Assembly: GCA_015231755.1 (NCBI GenBank)
Contig: JADGAZ010000014.1
Location: 62,001 to 126,000 of the forward strand
Direction of reading: 5' to 3'
Length of the DNA: 64,000 bases
Origin: Magnetococcales bacterium
GTDB lineage: Bacteria > Pseudomonadota > Magnetococcia > Magnetococcales > Magnetaquicoccaceae
Shown here: positions 21,136-30,590 of the stretch, one piece after another
Layout: each line of letters begins with the position of its first letter
How positions within the stretch are numbered: the stretch's first letter is position 1
The notes under the pieces: model-generated
What the model was told of the DNA's origin: nothing
The model's database searches: none
What the model saw: only the letters and a program-made list of their open reading frames with translations
Translations under genes and position numbers: made by a program

Positions 21136-24100
21136 TCATGGATTTTTGTTGATTGGATCCTCTTTGTCTCCGGATTCACTCTTTTCCGAGGTGCGACGCA
21201 ACCAGTCGAGGGGCACATGCAACAAATCCCGCAACAGACCCGGAGCCAGACTCGAAACCGGTCGCAGGGTCGCCTGCGGCGCATGGGTGGAACCGGTCAC
21301 ATCGAACAGGGTCTCCACCACGCTGCGGCGGTCGCCGGTGACCCATTTCCCCAGCAGGGGCACACCGTTCACCAGATCGTCCAGCGCCTGCAAGGGACGC
21401 ATTCCCACCAGCAGATCCACCCGATCCTGGGGAAAATCCACCTTGCCGGTCACCACCAGATTCATCGACGGACTGAGCAGTTTCATGCGATCGATGGTCC
21501 AAACGCTGTCGTGAATGGCGAACGCCCCCTGAAACGCCTTGTAATGCAATCCGGTGACATCCAGATCCGGTCGCGTCCCCACCACCAGATCCGGCAGATC
21601 CTTCAACGAAAACAACCCCAACAGCGTGGACAGAAATCCCAATCTCCGGATTTTTCCTTCCCGGAAATCAAAACGGGCCGTACCCGACAAGGTGTCGATC
21701 CAACGTTGATCCGGCGCCTGAAAGCCATCCAAAGAGACATCCATCTCTCCGGATCCCGCCTCCAACCCCTCGTGCAGATCCAGGGAACGCAACAGGCGTC
21801 CGAAATCCTGACTGGTCACCCGCAACCGTCCCCCGTAGCCCCCGGATCCGATGCGCCGCGACCACAAAAACGATCCATTGGCCTGGATTGCGCTGGATCC
21901 TTGTTTCATGCGCAAGGCGTCGATGCTCACGGAGCGCAGTTCCATTTCCAGGTTGGTGTCGAGTTCTTCCGCCTGCTCCCCCTGGGCCAGCATCAGCCGA
22001 TCGGCCCGCAGCCGCAAACCCACCCTGGGCCAACTGCGTTCCGGGGTGGAGGTGGCCACCTCCCCGGAGTCCGCCACCCGGGCCGGACCCGCCGGAACCG
22101 TGCGCCACAAGCCCCCCAGATCCAATCGTTTCCAGTCGGCGTCGATGGTCCAGGCCCCCACACCCTTGGCCTTACCCCGGGAGATGACCATTTTTCCCGT
22201 GCTGCGATCCAGCTTGAGGGTTTTCAGGGTGATACTGCCCTGATTCCGGACCAGATTCCAATCCCCCTGACCCGCCGCGCGCAGATTGCCCGCCTCCACC
22301 AGCAGCTCAGTCATCGACAGCCGACCATCCGGAGCCAGCCTGCCCGAGCCGACCATCTGCCCGGCCTCCTCCGAAGGTTTGTTCCAACCCATGCGCCCCC
22401 GGGCGGCCACCGCCTGCAATTCCCCTCGGCCCTTGACCCCGAATCCCTCTTCTCCCGGCTGACGGGAAAACTCCAGTCGCACCGGAGTCTGACCCTGGAT
22501 CCACCCCTCCTCCCCCAACAGAGGCGCGGCCCATTCGGCCAACTGGGCCGGTTCCACCCGGGTATCCATCCTGGCCTGAAATAACGCCTTGCCCGGGGTA
22601 CGGTACTGACGCGCCGTCACCTCCCCCACCACCGGCCATGAGCCCAACCGGCCCCGGTTCACCTGGATATCCAGCTTGTCCTGATCCAGATTCAACACCC
22701 CCCCGATTTCCTCCAGCGGATACTCCAGGAAATCCGGGTGGAAGCCGGCCTGTTTCATTTCCAGGCGTCCGGAATAGGTCAAGGTGGCCAGTTCCTTCAA
22801 GGGCAGATTGATCTTCAGACTGGCGATTCCCTGTCCTCGCACCTCGGCCCCGGCCATGCCGATCGCCTGGTCCCAACGCAAACGGGGATGGCTGACGATC
22901 TCCTTCCAGACCGAAGGCATGTCCACCTGGGGGGACTCCGCGCTGATCTCCACCACCGGATGATGCACCATGTCGGCGATCCGGGCGGTTCCCTTCACCT
23001 GGCGGGTGGCGCCATAAGTGCCCTCGGAGACCTGGGCGGTCATGGAATAGCGGTCGAACACCACATGGGTGGTCACGTTGGTGAGCGGCAGCAACGGGGG
23101 AAAATAGTGCAGCGACAACCCGACCACATCCCCTTCGATGTGGAAAACATCCTCCGCCGGACCGGCGGGACCCGCTGGCATGTCGGCAAAATGGCCCCGG
23201 ATGTGGACCGAGGCCTGCTTGACGTGACCATCCTTCAGGCCATTGTCCAGCCACTGCACCAAAGGGGGAAACATGATGCGGGTGGGATAGTAGAATTTGG
23301 CCTTGTCCGAGGGGGTGCCGGAGGCGGTGGCGGTCAGATCCATGAAAGGGGATCCGGGACCGGCCATGCCGGTGATCAACACCTTGCCCTGGGCCTGTCC
23401 ATGGGAGGAGTGCAGCTCGAACTGCCGCACATCCAAATCCCAGCCTTTGGCGCTACGCTCCAGCCGTCCTTCGGCTCCCAGACGGGAGATGGGCAACGGC
23501 CAGCGGAACAACGCGGGCCATCCCAGTTGACCCGCCCCCAATTGGAGCTTCCATTGCCCCTGAAGCTTCTCCAGACCGCTTCCGGTCAGCTCCGCGGACC
23601 AATCCACCGGCGTGGTCAGCCCGTCGAGGGGTTGGGCGTGGGCCAAATAAGGCAGAAACGGCGCGACCAGTCCTTGTTCCACATGCGTCTTCATGGACCA
23701 TTGCTGTTTGGCGTCCCGCGCTCCCGCGAGGGTGATGCGGGTCTGGGGGCCAGCCGTCGGCAACACCGCCTCGGCGGTGAAACGGGCCGCACCCGAATGT
23801 TCCAGAAAACCACTGGCCTGGATTCCGGTCACGACAATCCGGGTGGGCTGGCCGTGGTCGGTGATCTGCTCGTCCTCCCAGGTCAATTCCCCCCGGCTTA
23901 CGGTGAGGGCGTTGAGCAGTACCACCCCTCCCGGCCCGGAAACCCCGGCAGCAGCGGAGCCATCGATGCGCCGCCCCCCGAGATACATACCCCCCGCCGC
24001 ATCCCGACGCACCGTGGCCCGGGCCTGATCCAACGTGATGGACATGGGCAATCCGCCTCGCGCCAGCAACAGCGGCGACACCCGCAACAAGACGCGGGTA

Positions 24101-24453
24101 GCGGTCAGCAGAGGCTTTTCCGACTCCGGATCACCGATTTCCACTCCGGTGCCCACCACCGCCAGGGAGAGACCGGTTTCCAGTTCGATGCCCGCCAGTC
24201 GCACATTGAGACCGGTTCGCTCCGACAGAAAACGGGTCAATTCTCCCACATGGGGGGCCAGATCCGGCGGATACACAGTCACCACCACCCCCGCCCCGAC
24301 CAGGATCACCACCACCATCAGCAATACAAACACACATCCCTGCCACAGACGCCGCACCACACCCCCGACTCCCCACCTCCGGGACGGAGGCGGAACAGGT
24401 GGTGCGGCGGAATCATCCGAAGGGGAATCTGGAACCGTGGCAGACATGAGCAT
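21136..24453 (-). CDS. AsmA-like/YhdP-type large envelope protein
   Basis: About 1,105 residues; a second Met two codons in (24447) is equally possible and neither has a strong ribosome binding site. A Pro-rich cytoplasmic tail is followed by one TM helix (about 38-60), then a very long periplasmic part of repeated amphipathic beta segments. DUF3971/AsmA-like features include the early LTRFLSERTGLNVRLAGIE block and a C-terminal AsmA-like region. Family members (AsmA, YhdP, TamB) form beta-groove bridges that move phospholipid between the inner and outer membranes. It stands alone, separated from cheA by about 150 bp, and is divergent from the glycosyltransferase gene. Confidence 0.8.
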   Translation of the reverse strand: MLMSATVPDSPSDDSAAPPVPPPSRRWGVGGVVRRLWQGCVFVLLMVVVILVGAGVVVTVYPPDLAPHVGELTRFLSERTGLNVRLAGIELETGLSLAVVGTGVEIGDPESEKPLLTATRVLLRVSPLLLARGGLPMSITLDQARATVRRDAAGGMYLGGRRIDGSAAAGVSGPGGVVLLNALTVSRGELTWEDEQITDHGQPTRIVVTGIQASGFLEHSGAARFTAEAVLPTAGPQTRITLAGARDAKQQWSMKTHVEQGLVAPFLPYLAHAQPLDGLTTPVDWSAELTGSGLEKLQGQWKLQLGAGQLGWPALFRWPLPISRLGAEGRLERSAKGWDLDVRQFELHSSHGQAQGKVLITGMAGPGSPFMDLTATASGTPSDKAKFYYPTRIMFPPLVQWLDNGLKDGHVKQASVHIRGHFADMPAGPAGPAEDVFHIEGDVVGLSLHYFPPLLPLTNVTTHVVFDRYSMTAQVSEGTYGATRQVKGTARIADMVHHPVVEISAESPQVDMPSVWKEIVSHPRLRWDQAIGMAGAEVRGQGIASLKINLPLKELATLTYSGRLEMKQAGFHPDFLEYPLEEIGGVLNLDQDKLDIQVNRGRLGSWPVVGEVTARQYRTPGKALFQARMDTRVEPAQLAEWAAPLLGEEGWIQGQTPVRLEFSRQPGEEGFGVKGRGELQAVAARGRMGWNKPSEEAGQMVGSGRLAPDGRLSMTELLVEAGNLRAAGQGDWNLVRNQGSITLKTLKLDRSTGKMVISRGKAKGVGAWTIDADWKRLDLGGLWRTVPAGPARVADSGEVATSTPERSWPRVGLRLRADRLMLAQGEQAEELDTNLEMELRSVSIDALRMKQGSSAIQANGSFLWSRRIGSGGYGGRLRVTSQDFGRLLRSLDLHEGLEAGSGEMDVSLDGFQAPDQRWIDTLSGTARFDFREGKIRRLGFLSTLLGLFSLKDLPDLVVGTRPDLDVTGLHYKAFQGAFAIHDSVWTIDRMKLLSPSMNLVVTGKVDFPQDRVDLLVGMRPLQALDDLVNGVPLLGKWVTGDRRSVVETLFDVTGSTHAPQATLRPVSSLAPGLLRDLLHVPLDWLRRTSEKSESGDKEDPINKNP

Positions 24454-24794
24454 TCAAGAGAGGAGCCGAAAGGGTCGATTGTCCATCATACGCCCAAACG
24501 GGATGGGTAGCAAAGCGCCCCATGGCGAAGATCACGGATCGGATCTTCAGGAAACTTAAAAATACCCCCAGTTCGATAGCCGCGCCACGGGTATGCCTCT
24601 TTGTGCCCTCCGCGCGCTCTCCCGGGTTGATTTGAATCCCGGAAGATCCGTATGCTGGAAGCTCACGGTTCAATCACGGCATGCGAATGGCATGCGGATT
24701 GAATCCACGGACCGGTCAAGATTGTTCCAGACTCGACCATTATGCCCTGCAACCTTCTGTAAAATATTTTGTGTATGGTGCGCCCGTGATCCCG
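24454..24794. other. Divergent intergenic region, no gene recognised
   Basis: About 340 bp between the AsmA-like gene (-) and the GT39-like gene (+). The frame of the latter is open back to 24681, but the extra 38 residues are not membrane-like. No convincing -35/-10 pair or strong hairpin was found. There is an AT-rich stretch (around 24755-24780) just upstream of the chosen + start that could hold a promoter. Confidence 0.4.
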
Positions 24795-26495
24795 ATGCGA
24801 CGACTCCGGATGGTTGATCTGTTGCTGGCCTTGGGCGTGGCGGGTCTGGTGGCCCTGGTGTTTGACGCCCGCGCCCTGACCCCGTCCGAATGGCGGGAGT
24901 GGCTGACCCGTTGGAGCGGTGATTTTCTGGGGGTGAACGCCACCTTGATCCTGTTGACCGGTATCCTGGAATCCGAAACCATCCTGGGGCTGCTGCGCCG
25001 TCTGATGCCGGGTCGCCGCCTCTGGATTCTGCCGGCGCTGCTGATCGGCGGCACCCTCTTCACCGCCCTGCTCGCCCCGCAAACCCATCGCATCTTCTAC
25101 GACGAAACCATCTATCTGAGCATCGGACAGAATCTCGCCCATCTCAACCGCGCCCAGACCTGCCACTCCGGGGGGGAGTCCCATGGCCGGATGGTGTGCG
25201 ATCGGGGGGAGTACAACAAACAGCCCAATGGTTATCCCTTCCTGACCAGTTTGATATTCCGACTCTTCGGCACCTCGGAACAGGCGGCCTTTCATCTCAA
25301 CAATCTGCTGCTCGGTTGCGCGGCGGTGGTCGCTTTGCTGCTTGTGTTTCCCGTGGGGGGGGGATGGCAGGCCGGAGTGTTCGCCGCCTGGGTGGTGATC
25401 TTGAATCCACAAAATCTCCACTGGTTCAACACCACCGCCGCCGAACCCGCCGCCGCCCTGACTGTGGCCCTGGCGATGCTGGCGGCGTTTCACTTTCGCC
25501 GCACCCGGACCACTCCGGCCTTGACCCTGCTCACCGGCCTGACCGCCTTTGCTCTGCATTTCCGCCCCGAATCCCTGCTGCTCATACCCCTGGTGGCACT
25601 CATTGCCCTTCCCGCGGCCCTGACACACCCCAGACGACTGTTGGCCCATCTGGTGCTTTTCTTGTTTCTGACCCTGCCCCTGTGGCTGCACATGGCCCTG
25701 TTCCACAACCACCCCTGGGGCAGTTCCGGTCAGCCTTTCAGCCTGGAGTATCTCCCGGACAACCTCGCCGTCAACGGCTGGCACTATCTGAACAATCAGG
25801 CTTTTCCCCTGCTGTTCACCCTGCTGGCCGCAGTCGGACTCCTCCGGCCCGGCCCCCGACTCCGGGAACAGGGGATGATCGGGCTGTGGTTTCTGCTTTT
25901 TTGGGGTGTGTTTCTATTTTTCTACGCCGGCAGCTACCACTATGGAGCCGACATCCGCTACGCGCTGCTGTCGGCCATGCCCCTGTCCATCCTGGCGGGT
26001 TTGGGGGCGGAAACCCTCTGGAAGGGAGTACTCCGGCACGCGACCCCAAATCCCACCATCGCCACCGCTCTGGTGGTCGCACTGCTGTGGTGCGCCCATT
26101 GGCCTTTTTTACCCCTGGTGCGGGCCACCACCGACGAAGCCTGGGCCGCCCGCGCCGACCTCCACGACGCCCGCCTCATGGCCACCCGACTGCCCCCCGA
26201 CTCCCTGGTCCTGACCCACAATCCCAATCTGTTTCAATTGTGGGGACATCACGCGGCCCAGCTCTCCTTGGCCCAATCCGATCCCGATTACGTCAACCGG
26301 GTGCTGTTTCCCCGCTACCGGGGGGGGATCTTTCTGCACCACAATTTCTGGTGCAACGTGCCGGACAAGCTCCAGAACAGCTTTTGCGACCAAGCCCACC
26401 AGCAATTCCAAACGGAATTGATCGCCGAATACCTGGAAAAAGATTACCGTTTCGCCCTGTACCGCCTGCGACCCAAAACCACCCCCATCCCGTGA
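24795..26495 (+). CDS. GT39/ArnT-like integral membrane glycosyltransferase
   Basis: 566 residues from MRRLRMVDLLLALG. About 11-12 predicted TM helices, including N-terminal, 85-105 and several in 200-430. An acidic pair lies in the first periplasmic loop (FYDETIYLSIGQNLA), the arrangement of the catalytic loop in PMT/ArnT-type polyprenyl-phosphate-sugar transferases. The C-terminal 120 residues are soluble and hydrophilic. Such enzymes use undecaprenyl-phosphate-linked sugar on the periplasmic side; acceptor (lipid A, protein or glycan) cannot be assigned. The upstream start is uncertain because there is no clear ribosome binding site. It is followed by a radical SAM gene 119 bp downstream. 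Confidence 0.72.
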   Translation: MRRLRMVDLLLALGVAGLVALVFDARALTPSEWREWLTRWSGDFLGVNATLILLTGILESETILGLLRRLMPGRRLWILPALLIGGTLFTALLAPQTHRIFYDETIYLSIGQNLAHLNRAQTCHSGGESHGRMVCDRGEYNKQPNGYPFLTSLIFRLFGTSEQAAFHLNNLLLGCAAVVALLLVFPVGGGWQAGVFAAWVVILNPQNLHWFNTTAAEPAAALTVALAMLAAFHFRRTRTTPALTLLTGLTAFALHFRPESLLLIPLVALIALPAALTHPRRLLAHLVLFLFLTLPLWLHMALFHNHPWGSSGQPFSLEYLPDNLAVNGWHYLNNQAFPLLFTLLAAVGLLRPGPRLREQGMIGLWFLLFWGVFLFFYAGSYHYGADIRYALLSAMPLSILAGLGAETLWKGVLRHATPNPTIATALVVALLWCAHWPFLPLVRATTDEAWAARADLHDARLMATRLPPDSLVLTHNPNLFQLWGHHAAQLSLAQSDPDYVNRVLFPRYRGGIFLHHNFWCNVPDKLQNSFCDQAHQQFQTELIAEYLEKDYRFALYRLRPKTTPIP

Positions 26496-26614
26496 CCGGG
26501 ACGATTCCGGGTTGACTTCTGGTTCGGAAAAGACATGATATTTCCGATAAAATGGATTCACACCGGGACCATCCAGGCGACATTACAATCTTCACTTCCT
26601 CAAGGAAGATATTC

Positions 26615-27730
26615 ATGACCAAAAAACGCAGCAGTTTCTCAATGATGTGGAGTACCGCCAACAATTTTCTGCTTTCCGGATTGCGCAACAGCAAACCCAC
26701 CTTGATCTTCAGAATTCTTAAAGGATTTTTTGATGTGCGCGTGCGACATCAGCACAAAATTCAATACATCGAAATTATGAGCACCCATGCCTGCAACGCC
26801 AAATGTGATTTCTGTTCCAACGAATTCTATGATAGAAGGCCACGCAAACAGTTGTTGAGTCGCGCCCGCATCGAAGGGTTGATTCGGGAAGCGGCGGCCA
26901 TGGATATTCCGGCGGTCAGTTTTTTGGGGGGTGAACCGCTCCTGGATCCCAACCTGTTCCACTATTTGGACTACACCTATCAAAATGGCATGATGGGACG
27001 GGTCAATACCAATGGACAACTGTTGACCGACGAAAATCTCCGGAAATTAAAAAACAGCCATGTCAGCAAGATCATGGTTTCCATCTCTTCCACCGACAGC
27101 CAAATCAACGACACGATCACGCATGTCGATGGCTATCTGGAAAAAGCCCTGAGCGGCATCCGACGCGGCAAGGCCATGGGCATCAGCATGGGATTGAAGG
27201 TGGTGGTCAACCAGAAACATTTCGATTCCGGAGAGATCAAAAAATTCATCGATCTGGCCAATGAATTGAAGGTCAACATTTCGTTCAACCCGGTGGTTCC
27301 CACCGGAGCGGCCTTTGAAAACTATTTGGATCACACCCTGAATGCCGAATTCCAGGAGAAGCTGGACAAACTGGTGGAGGGCAATACCACCATCAGCACC
27401 CATTTGACCAATAATTATTTCGGTTACGGTTGTCCCGCCGGACGGGCTTATCTGGGCATCACCGCCTACGGGGATGTCATTCCCTGTTTCTTCATGCCGA
27501 TTTCTTATGGAAACGTCTGGGAGATGACGCTTGAGGAGATTCACAAACGGGTGTTGCGCACTCCGCTTTTCAACAAGGGGGCCGAAACCTGCGTGGCCGC
27601 TTATGACCAGAACTTCATCAACAAGATCATCATTCCGATCTTTACCGACACCCGTTTGAACAGTCACATCCCGGTTCCCATCGAAAAACACCCCATGTAC
27701 AACCCCCAGTCCCAGATATTGGACATCTGA
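26615..27730 (+). CDS. Radical SAM protein with SPASM-like C-terminus
   Basis: 371 residues from an ATG with AAGGAAG 5 bp upstream. The [4Fe-4S]/SAM motif CxxxCxxC is seen as CNAKCDFC, followed by a FLGGEPLLDP block. The C-terminal half has GCPAGRAYLGI and a Cys in VIPCFFMPIS, as in SPASM/twitch proteins that bind additional FeS clusters. Substrate is not recognisable; members modify peptides, cofactors or sugars. Base composition is lower in GC than most neighbours, which fits later acquisition. It does not look like the NirJ encoded elsewhere in the window. Confidence 0.8.
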   Translation: MTKKRSSFSMMWSTANNFLLSGLRNSKPTLIFRILKGFFDVRVRHQHKIQYIEIMSTHACNAKCDFCSNEFYDRRPRKQLLSRARIEGLIREAAAMDIPAVSFLGGEPLLDPNLFHYLDYTYQNGMMGRVNTNGQLLTDENLRKLKNSHVSKIMVSISSTDSQINDTITHVDGYLEKALSGIRRGKAMGISMGLKVVVNQKHFDSGEIKKFIDLANELKVNISFNPVVPTGAAFENYLDHTLNAEFQEKLDKLVEGNTTISTHLTNNYFGYGCPAGRAYLGITAYGDVIPCFFMPISYGNVWEMTLEEIHKRVLRTPLFNKGAETCVAAYDQNFINKIIIPIFTDTRLNSHIPVPIEKHPMYNPQSQILDI

Positions 27731-27796
27731 AACCCGGGTCAATCGACTGTATGACCGAACCTGGCACAAGAGATACGATCCACGGTATCCATCTGG

Positions 27797-27846
27797 AACC
27801 GGTTTTCTCCGGCAACGCACCCTTCGGTTGCCAGAGAAAACCGGTT
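27797..27846. repeat. Long near-perfect inverted repeat (about 20-bp stem)
   Basis: Left arm 27797-27817 and right arm 27825-27846 are inverted copies (AACCGGTTTTCTC, one C-A mismatch, then GGCAAC), with a loop of about 8 nt. There is no T-tract on either side, so a classical terminator is doubtful. It lies between the radical SAM gene and the rquA promoter. Confidence 0.75.
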
Positions 27847-27942
27847 GCGAAAGCGTAATGGTGCAGTGCGACAATATCCACCCCGGTTTTTATTGGTTTT
27901 TGTTAGTTGCAGCGCACAAAATAACGCTTCTGGAGCATTTCA

Positions 27943-27970
27943 TTGACAAAACTTTCGACTCCTGTATAAC
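27943..27970 (+). promoter_or_regulatory. Sigma70-type promoter for rquA
   Basis: TTGACA at 27943-27948 and TATAAC at 27965-27970, spacer 16 bp, 51 bp before the rquA start. This is the best -35/-10 pair seen in the window and lies in a locally AT-rich stretch. Predicted from sequence only. Confidence 0.65.
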
Positions 27971-28021
27971 TCACTGCGCACAGGCCTCTTCACAGCCATC
28001 CATTAACCAAACGGAACACCC

Positions 28022-28789
28022 ATGAAAAAATCCTCGGCCATGGCGGCATCATGCGCCCCCATCCCCCTGAGGGAGACCCCCACCCAATGCCAATCCACAC
28101 CGCTGAGGATCTCCCCTGATCTGGCACTCCCGGACTATCTTCAGCAGACCTACTGGTGGGCCTATATTCATCCTTTCGGCGTGCGTTTCTTTGAACGCCA
28201 ATGGCTGGTCAATGCCATTTTGTGGGGTAACTTTGCCCGACTGCGGGATGCGGCTCTGGCGGAAATGGGCATGCCCATCACCGGCCAGACCCTTCAGGTG
28301 GCCTGCGTTTACGGCAACCTCACCCCGAAGATCGCCGACCGGCTCGCTCCCGGCGCCAACCTCCATGTGGTGGACGTGGCCCCGGTGCAGTTGAACAATC
28401 TGCAACGCAAACTGGGCCGACGGGACAATGTGTGTCTCCATCACCAAGACTCCACCCGTCTGACCTTCCAGGATGGCGCTTTCGATCAGGTATTGGTCTT
28501 TTTCCTGCTTCATGAACAGCCCGCGGGCGTGCGGGAACAGACCATCGCCGAAGCGTTGCGGGTGCTTCGTCCCGGAGGTCGGTTGATCTTTGTCGATTAC
28601 CATCGCCCGTCGTGGACCAATCCCTTGCGCTATCTAATGATTCCGGTACTCGCGACCCTGGAGCCATTCGCCATGGATACCTGGAAAAAAGAGATTTCCG
28701 CCTGGCTGCCCGAAGGTTTCCAACCGGCCAAACTGCACAAGGAGACCTTTTTCGGCGGATTGTACCAAAAGGTCGTGATCACCCGATAA
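28022..28789 (+). CDS. rquA: Rhodoquinone biosynthesis methyltransferase-like protein RquA
   Basis: 255 residues with a class I SAM-methyltransferase fold. Motif I, normally GxGxG, reads VACVYGN, and the N-terminal block YWWAYIHPFGVRFFERQWLVNAILWGN is the RquA signature. Known for the family: RquA converts ubiquinone to rhodoquinone, a low-potential quinone used by fumarate reductase during hypoxia. Acidic and downstream motifs (VVDVAPVQ, RPGGRLIFVD) are intact, so the gene looks functional. It is separately promoted and not in an operon with quinone genes. The identification rests on motif recall rather than alignment, but the signature is distinctive. Confidence 0.85.
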   Translation: MKKSSAMAASCAPIPLRETPTQCQSTPLRISPDLALPDYLQQTYWWAYIHPFGVRFFERQWLVNAILWGNFARLRDAALAEMGMPITGQTLQVACVYGNLTPKIADRLAPGANLHVVDVAPVQLNNLQRKLGRRDNVCLHHQDSTRLTFQDGAFDQVLVFFLLHEQPAGVREQTIAEALRVLRPGGRLIFVDYHRPSWTNPLRYLMIPVLATLEPFAMDTWKKEISAWLPEGFQPAKLHKETFFGGLYQKVVITR

Positions 28790-28827
28790 GGACCCTTTCT
28801 CACCCCTCCATCTGAGGATTGTCCGTC

Positions 28828-29808
28828 ATGTCCGACATCGCCCCCCGGCAGATCGTCCGCGTCACCCTCGGTCCCGAGATCGCCCGTTACGGTTTTCCGG
28901 ACGAACACCCCTTCGGCCCCTACCGGATGCAGGCCTTCTGGGACGAAGCCCAGCTCCAGGGACTCTCCGAACAGGTGGAACAAGCCATGCCCAGTCAGGC
29001 CACGGTGGAAGAACTCACCCGCTTCCACACCCCGGAATATGTCCGACAGGTGCAGGAACAGTCCGTGACCGGAACCGGATATCTGGATTACGGCGACACT
29101 CCGGCTTTTCATGGGGTATACGAGGCCGCCTCCCATGTGGTCGGCTCGGCCCTCGACGCCATGCGTCAGATCATGGCCGGAGCCTGCGGACGGGCCTTTG
29201 TTCCCATTGCCGGACTCCATCACGCCCGTCCCGAAAGGGCGGGAGGTTTTTGTGTCTTCAACGACATCGGCGTGGTGATCCACTCCTTGCGGCAGGAGTT
29301 CGGCATCCGGCGCATCGCCTATGTGGACATCGACGCCCACCACGGGGACGGCGTTTTTTATGCGTTCGAGTCGGATCCGGAATTACGCTTTCTCGATTTT
29401 CATCAGGATGGACGTTATCTCTACCCCGGCACCGGGGATGCGACCGAAACCGGCACCGGAGAGGCAGAAAATACCAAACTCAACATCCCCATGCCCCCCG
29501 GAGCCGGAGATGTCCATTTCATGCAACGTTGGTCCCAGGGAGTCCGTTTTCTGGAAGAGAGCAGACCGGAGTTCGTGATTCTCCAATGCGGGGCCGACTC
29601 CATCGCCGGGGATCCCCTGGCGCAACTGCGTCTTTCGCCGATGCTCCACGGACAGGTGACCACCCGTCTGATCCGGCTGGCCGAGGATTTCGGTCATGGC
29701 CGTTTCCTCGCCCTGGGGGGAGGGGGCTACAACCCCACCAACATCGGCAAAGGATGGTGCGCCGTGGTGCGGGCCATGATCCATACCCCATATGGTCACA
29801 TCTGTTGA
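28828..29808 (+). CDS. Histone deacetylase-superfamily (AcuC-like) amidohydrolase
   Basis: 326 residues, ATG with GAGGA upstream (a TTG at 28819 is less likely). HDAC-fold landmarks: HHA in LHHARPERAGGFCVFND, the zinc ligands in YVDIDAHHGDGV, a later D in QCGADSIAGD, and LALGGGGYN. These zinc enzymes remove acetyl or acyl groups from lysines, polyamines or other amides; AcuC acts on acetyl-CoA synthetase in Bacillus. The real substrate is unknown. It is 38 bp after rquA and 17 bp before the next gene, so it is probably part of one transcript. Confidence 0.9.
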   Translation: MSDIAPRQIVRVTLGPEIARYGFPDEHPFGPYRMQAFWDEAQLQGLSEQVEQAMPSQATVEELTRFHTPEYVRQVQEQSVTGTGYLDYGDTPAFHGVYEAASHVVGSALDAMRQIMAGACGRAFVPIAGLHHARPERAGGFCVFNDIGVVIHSLRQEFGIRRIAYVDIDAHHGDGVFYAFESDPELRFLDFHQDGRYLYPGTGDATETGTGEAENTKLNIPMPPGAGDVHFMQRWSQGVRFLEESRPEFVILQCGADSIAGDPLAQLRLSPMLHGQVTTRLIRLAEDFGHGRFLALGGGGYNPTNIGKGWCAVVRAMIHTPYGHIC

Positions 29809-29825
29809 GGGACTGACGCCTCGCC

Positions 29826-30590
29826 ATGAAAATCACCATTCTGGGCAGTGGCACCGGTGTTCCCTCGCTTCGGAGGCACTCTCCGGGCTATTGCCTGGAA
29901 GTAGCGCAACGGCGCTATCTCATCGACTGCGGCAGCGGCACCTTGTTGCAACTGGAACGGGTAGGCTTGAGCTTTCAGGATCTAGACGGGGCCTTCATCA
30001 CCCATGTACATGCCGATCACATCGGCGACCTGACCCCGCTGGTCCACGCCTTGCGCCTGCCGGGCATAGACCGCACCCGGCCTTTCACCCTGTACGGTCC
30101 CCCGGGATTTCCCGCCTTTTTCGACCAGATCATCGCCCCGGTGGCCGCTCCTCCCACCACGTTCCGGTTTGAGGTGCGGGAAGCTCTGGGCGTCTGGGAG
30201 TTGGATGGCCTGACAATCCGCACCCATGCCACCCCCCACTCCAGCCGTTTCGCCAGCCGCGCCTATCGTTTCGAGCATCAGGGAGGAAGCGTGGTCTTTT
30301 CCGGGGATACGGATCATGATCCGGGACTGGTGGACTTCCTCGCCGACGCGGATCTGGCCATCCTGGAGTGTTCCACCCTGGACGAAGCCAAAGTGGAAGG
30401 GCATCTGTCCGCCGGACTGTGTGGTCAAATGGCGGCTCAGGCCCGGGTGCGGCGTTTGCTCCTGACCCATTTTTATCCCATCGATGGACCGGACTCCCAG
30501 TTTTTCGACCAGTGCCGCAGGCACTATTCCGGCCCTCTGGAACTCGCCGCCGACCGCATGACCCTTGAGATTCCAACGCCTCCCCCATGA
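29826..30590 (+). CDS. RNase Z-like metallo-beta-lactamase-fold hydrolase
   Basis: 254 residues. HVHADHIGDL supplies HxHxDH; downstream HATPHSSRFASRAYRFE, SGDTDHD and LLTHFYP give the remaining metal ligands. The layout is that of RNase Z/arylsulfatase-like MBLs, but the RNase Z exosite arm is not visible, so tRNA processing should not be assumed. Cytoplasmic (no signal peptide). Its stop overlaps the Sel1 gene start (ATGA). Confidence 0.85.
   Translation: MKITILGSGTGVPSLRRHSPGYCLEVAQRRYLIDCGSGTLLQLERVGLSFQDLDGAFITHVHADHIGDLTPLVHALRLPGIDRTRPFTLYGPPGFPAFFDQIIAPVAAPPTTFRFEVREALGVWELDGLTIRTHATPHSSRFASRAYRFEHQGGSVVFSGDTDHDPGLVDFLADADLAILECSTLDEAKVEGHLSAGLCGQMAAQARVRRLLLTHFYPIDGPDSQFFDQCRRHYSGPLELAADRMTLEIPTPPP

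Noticed and set aside
19487-21514. 675-codon + frame
   Set aside because: Antisense to cheA and the end of the AsmA-like gene; no domain, composition typical of a shadow.
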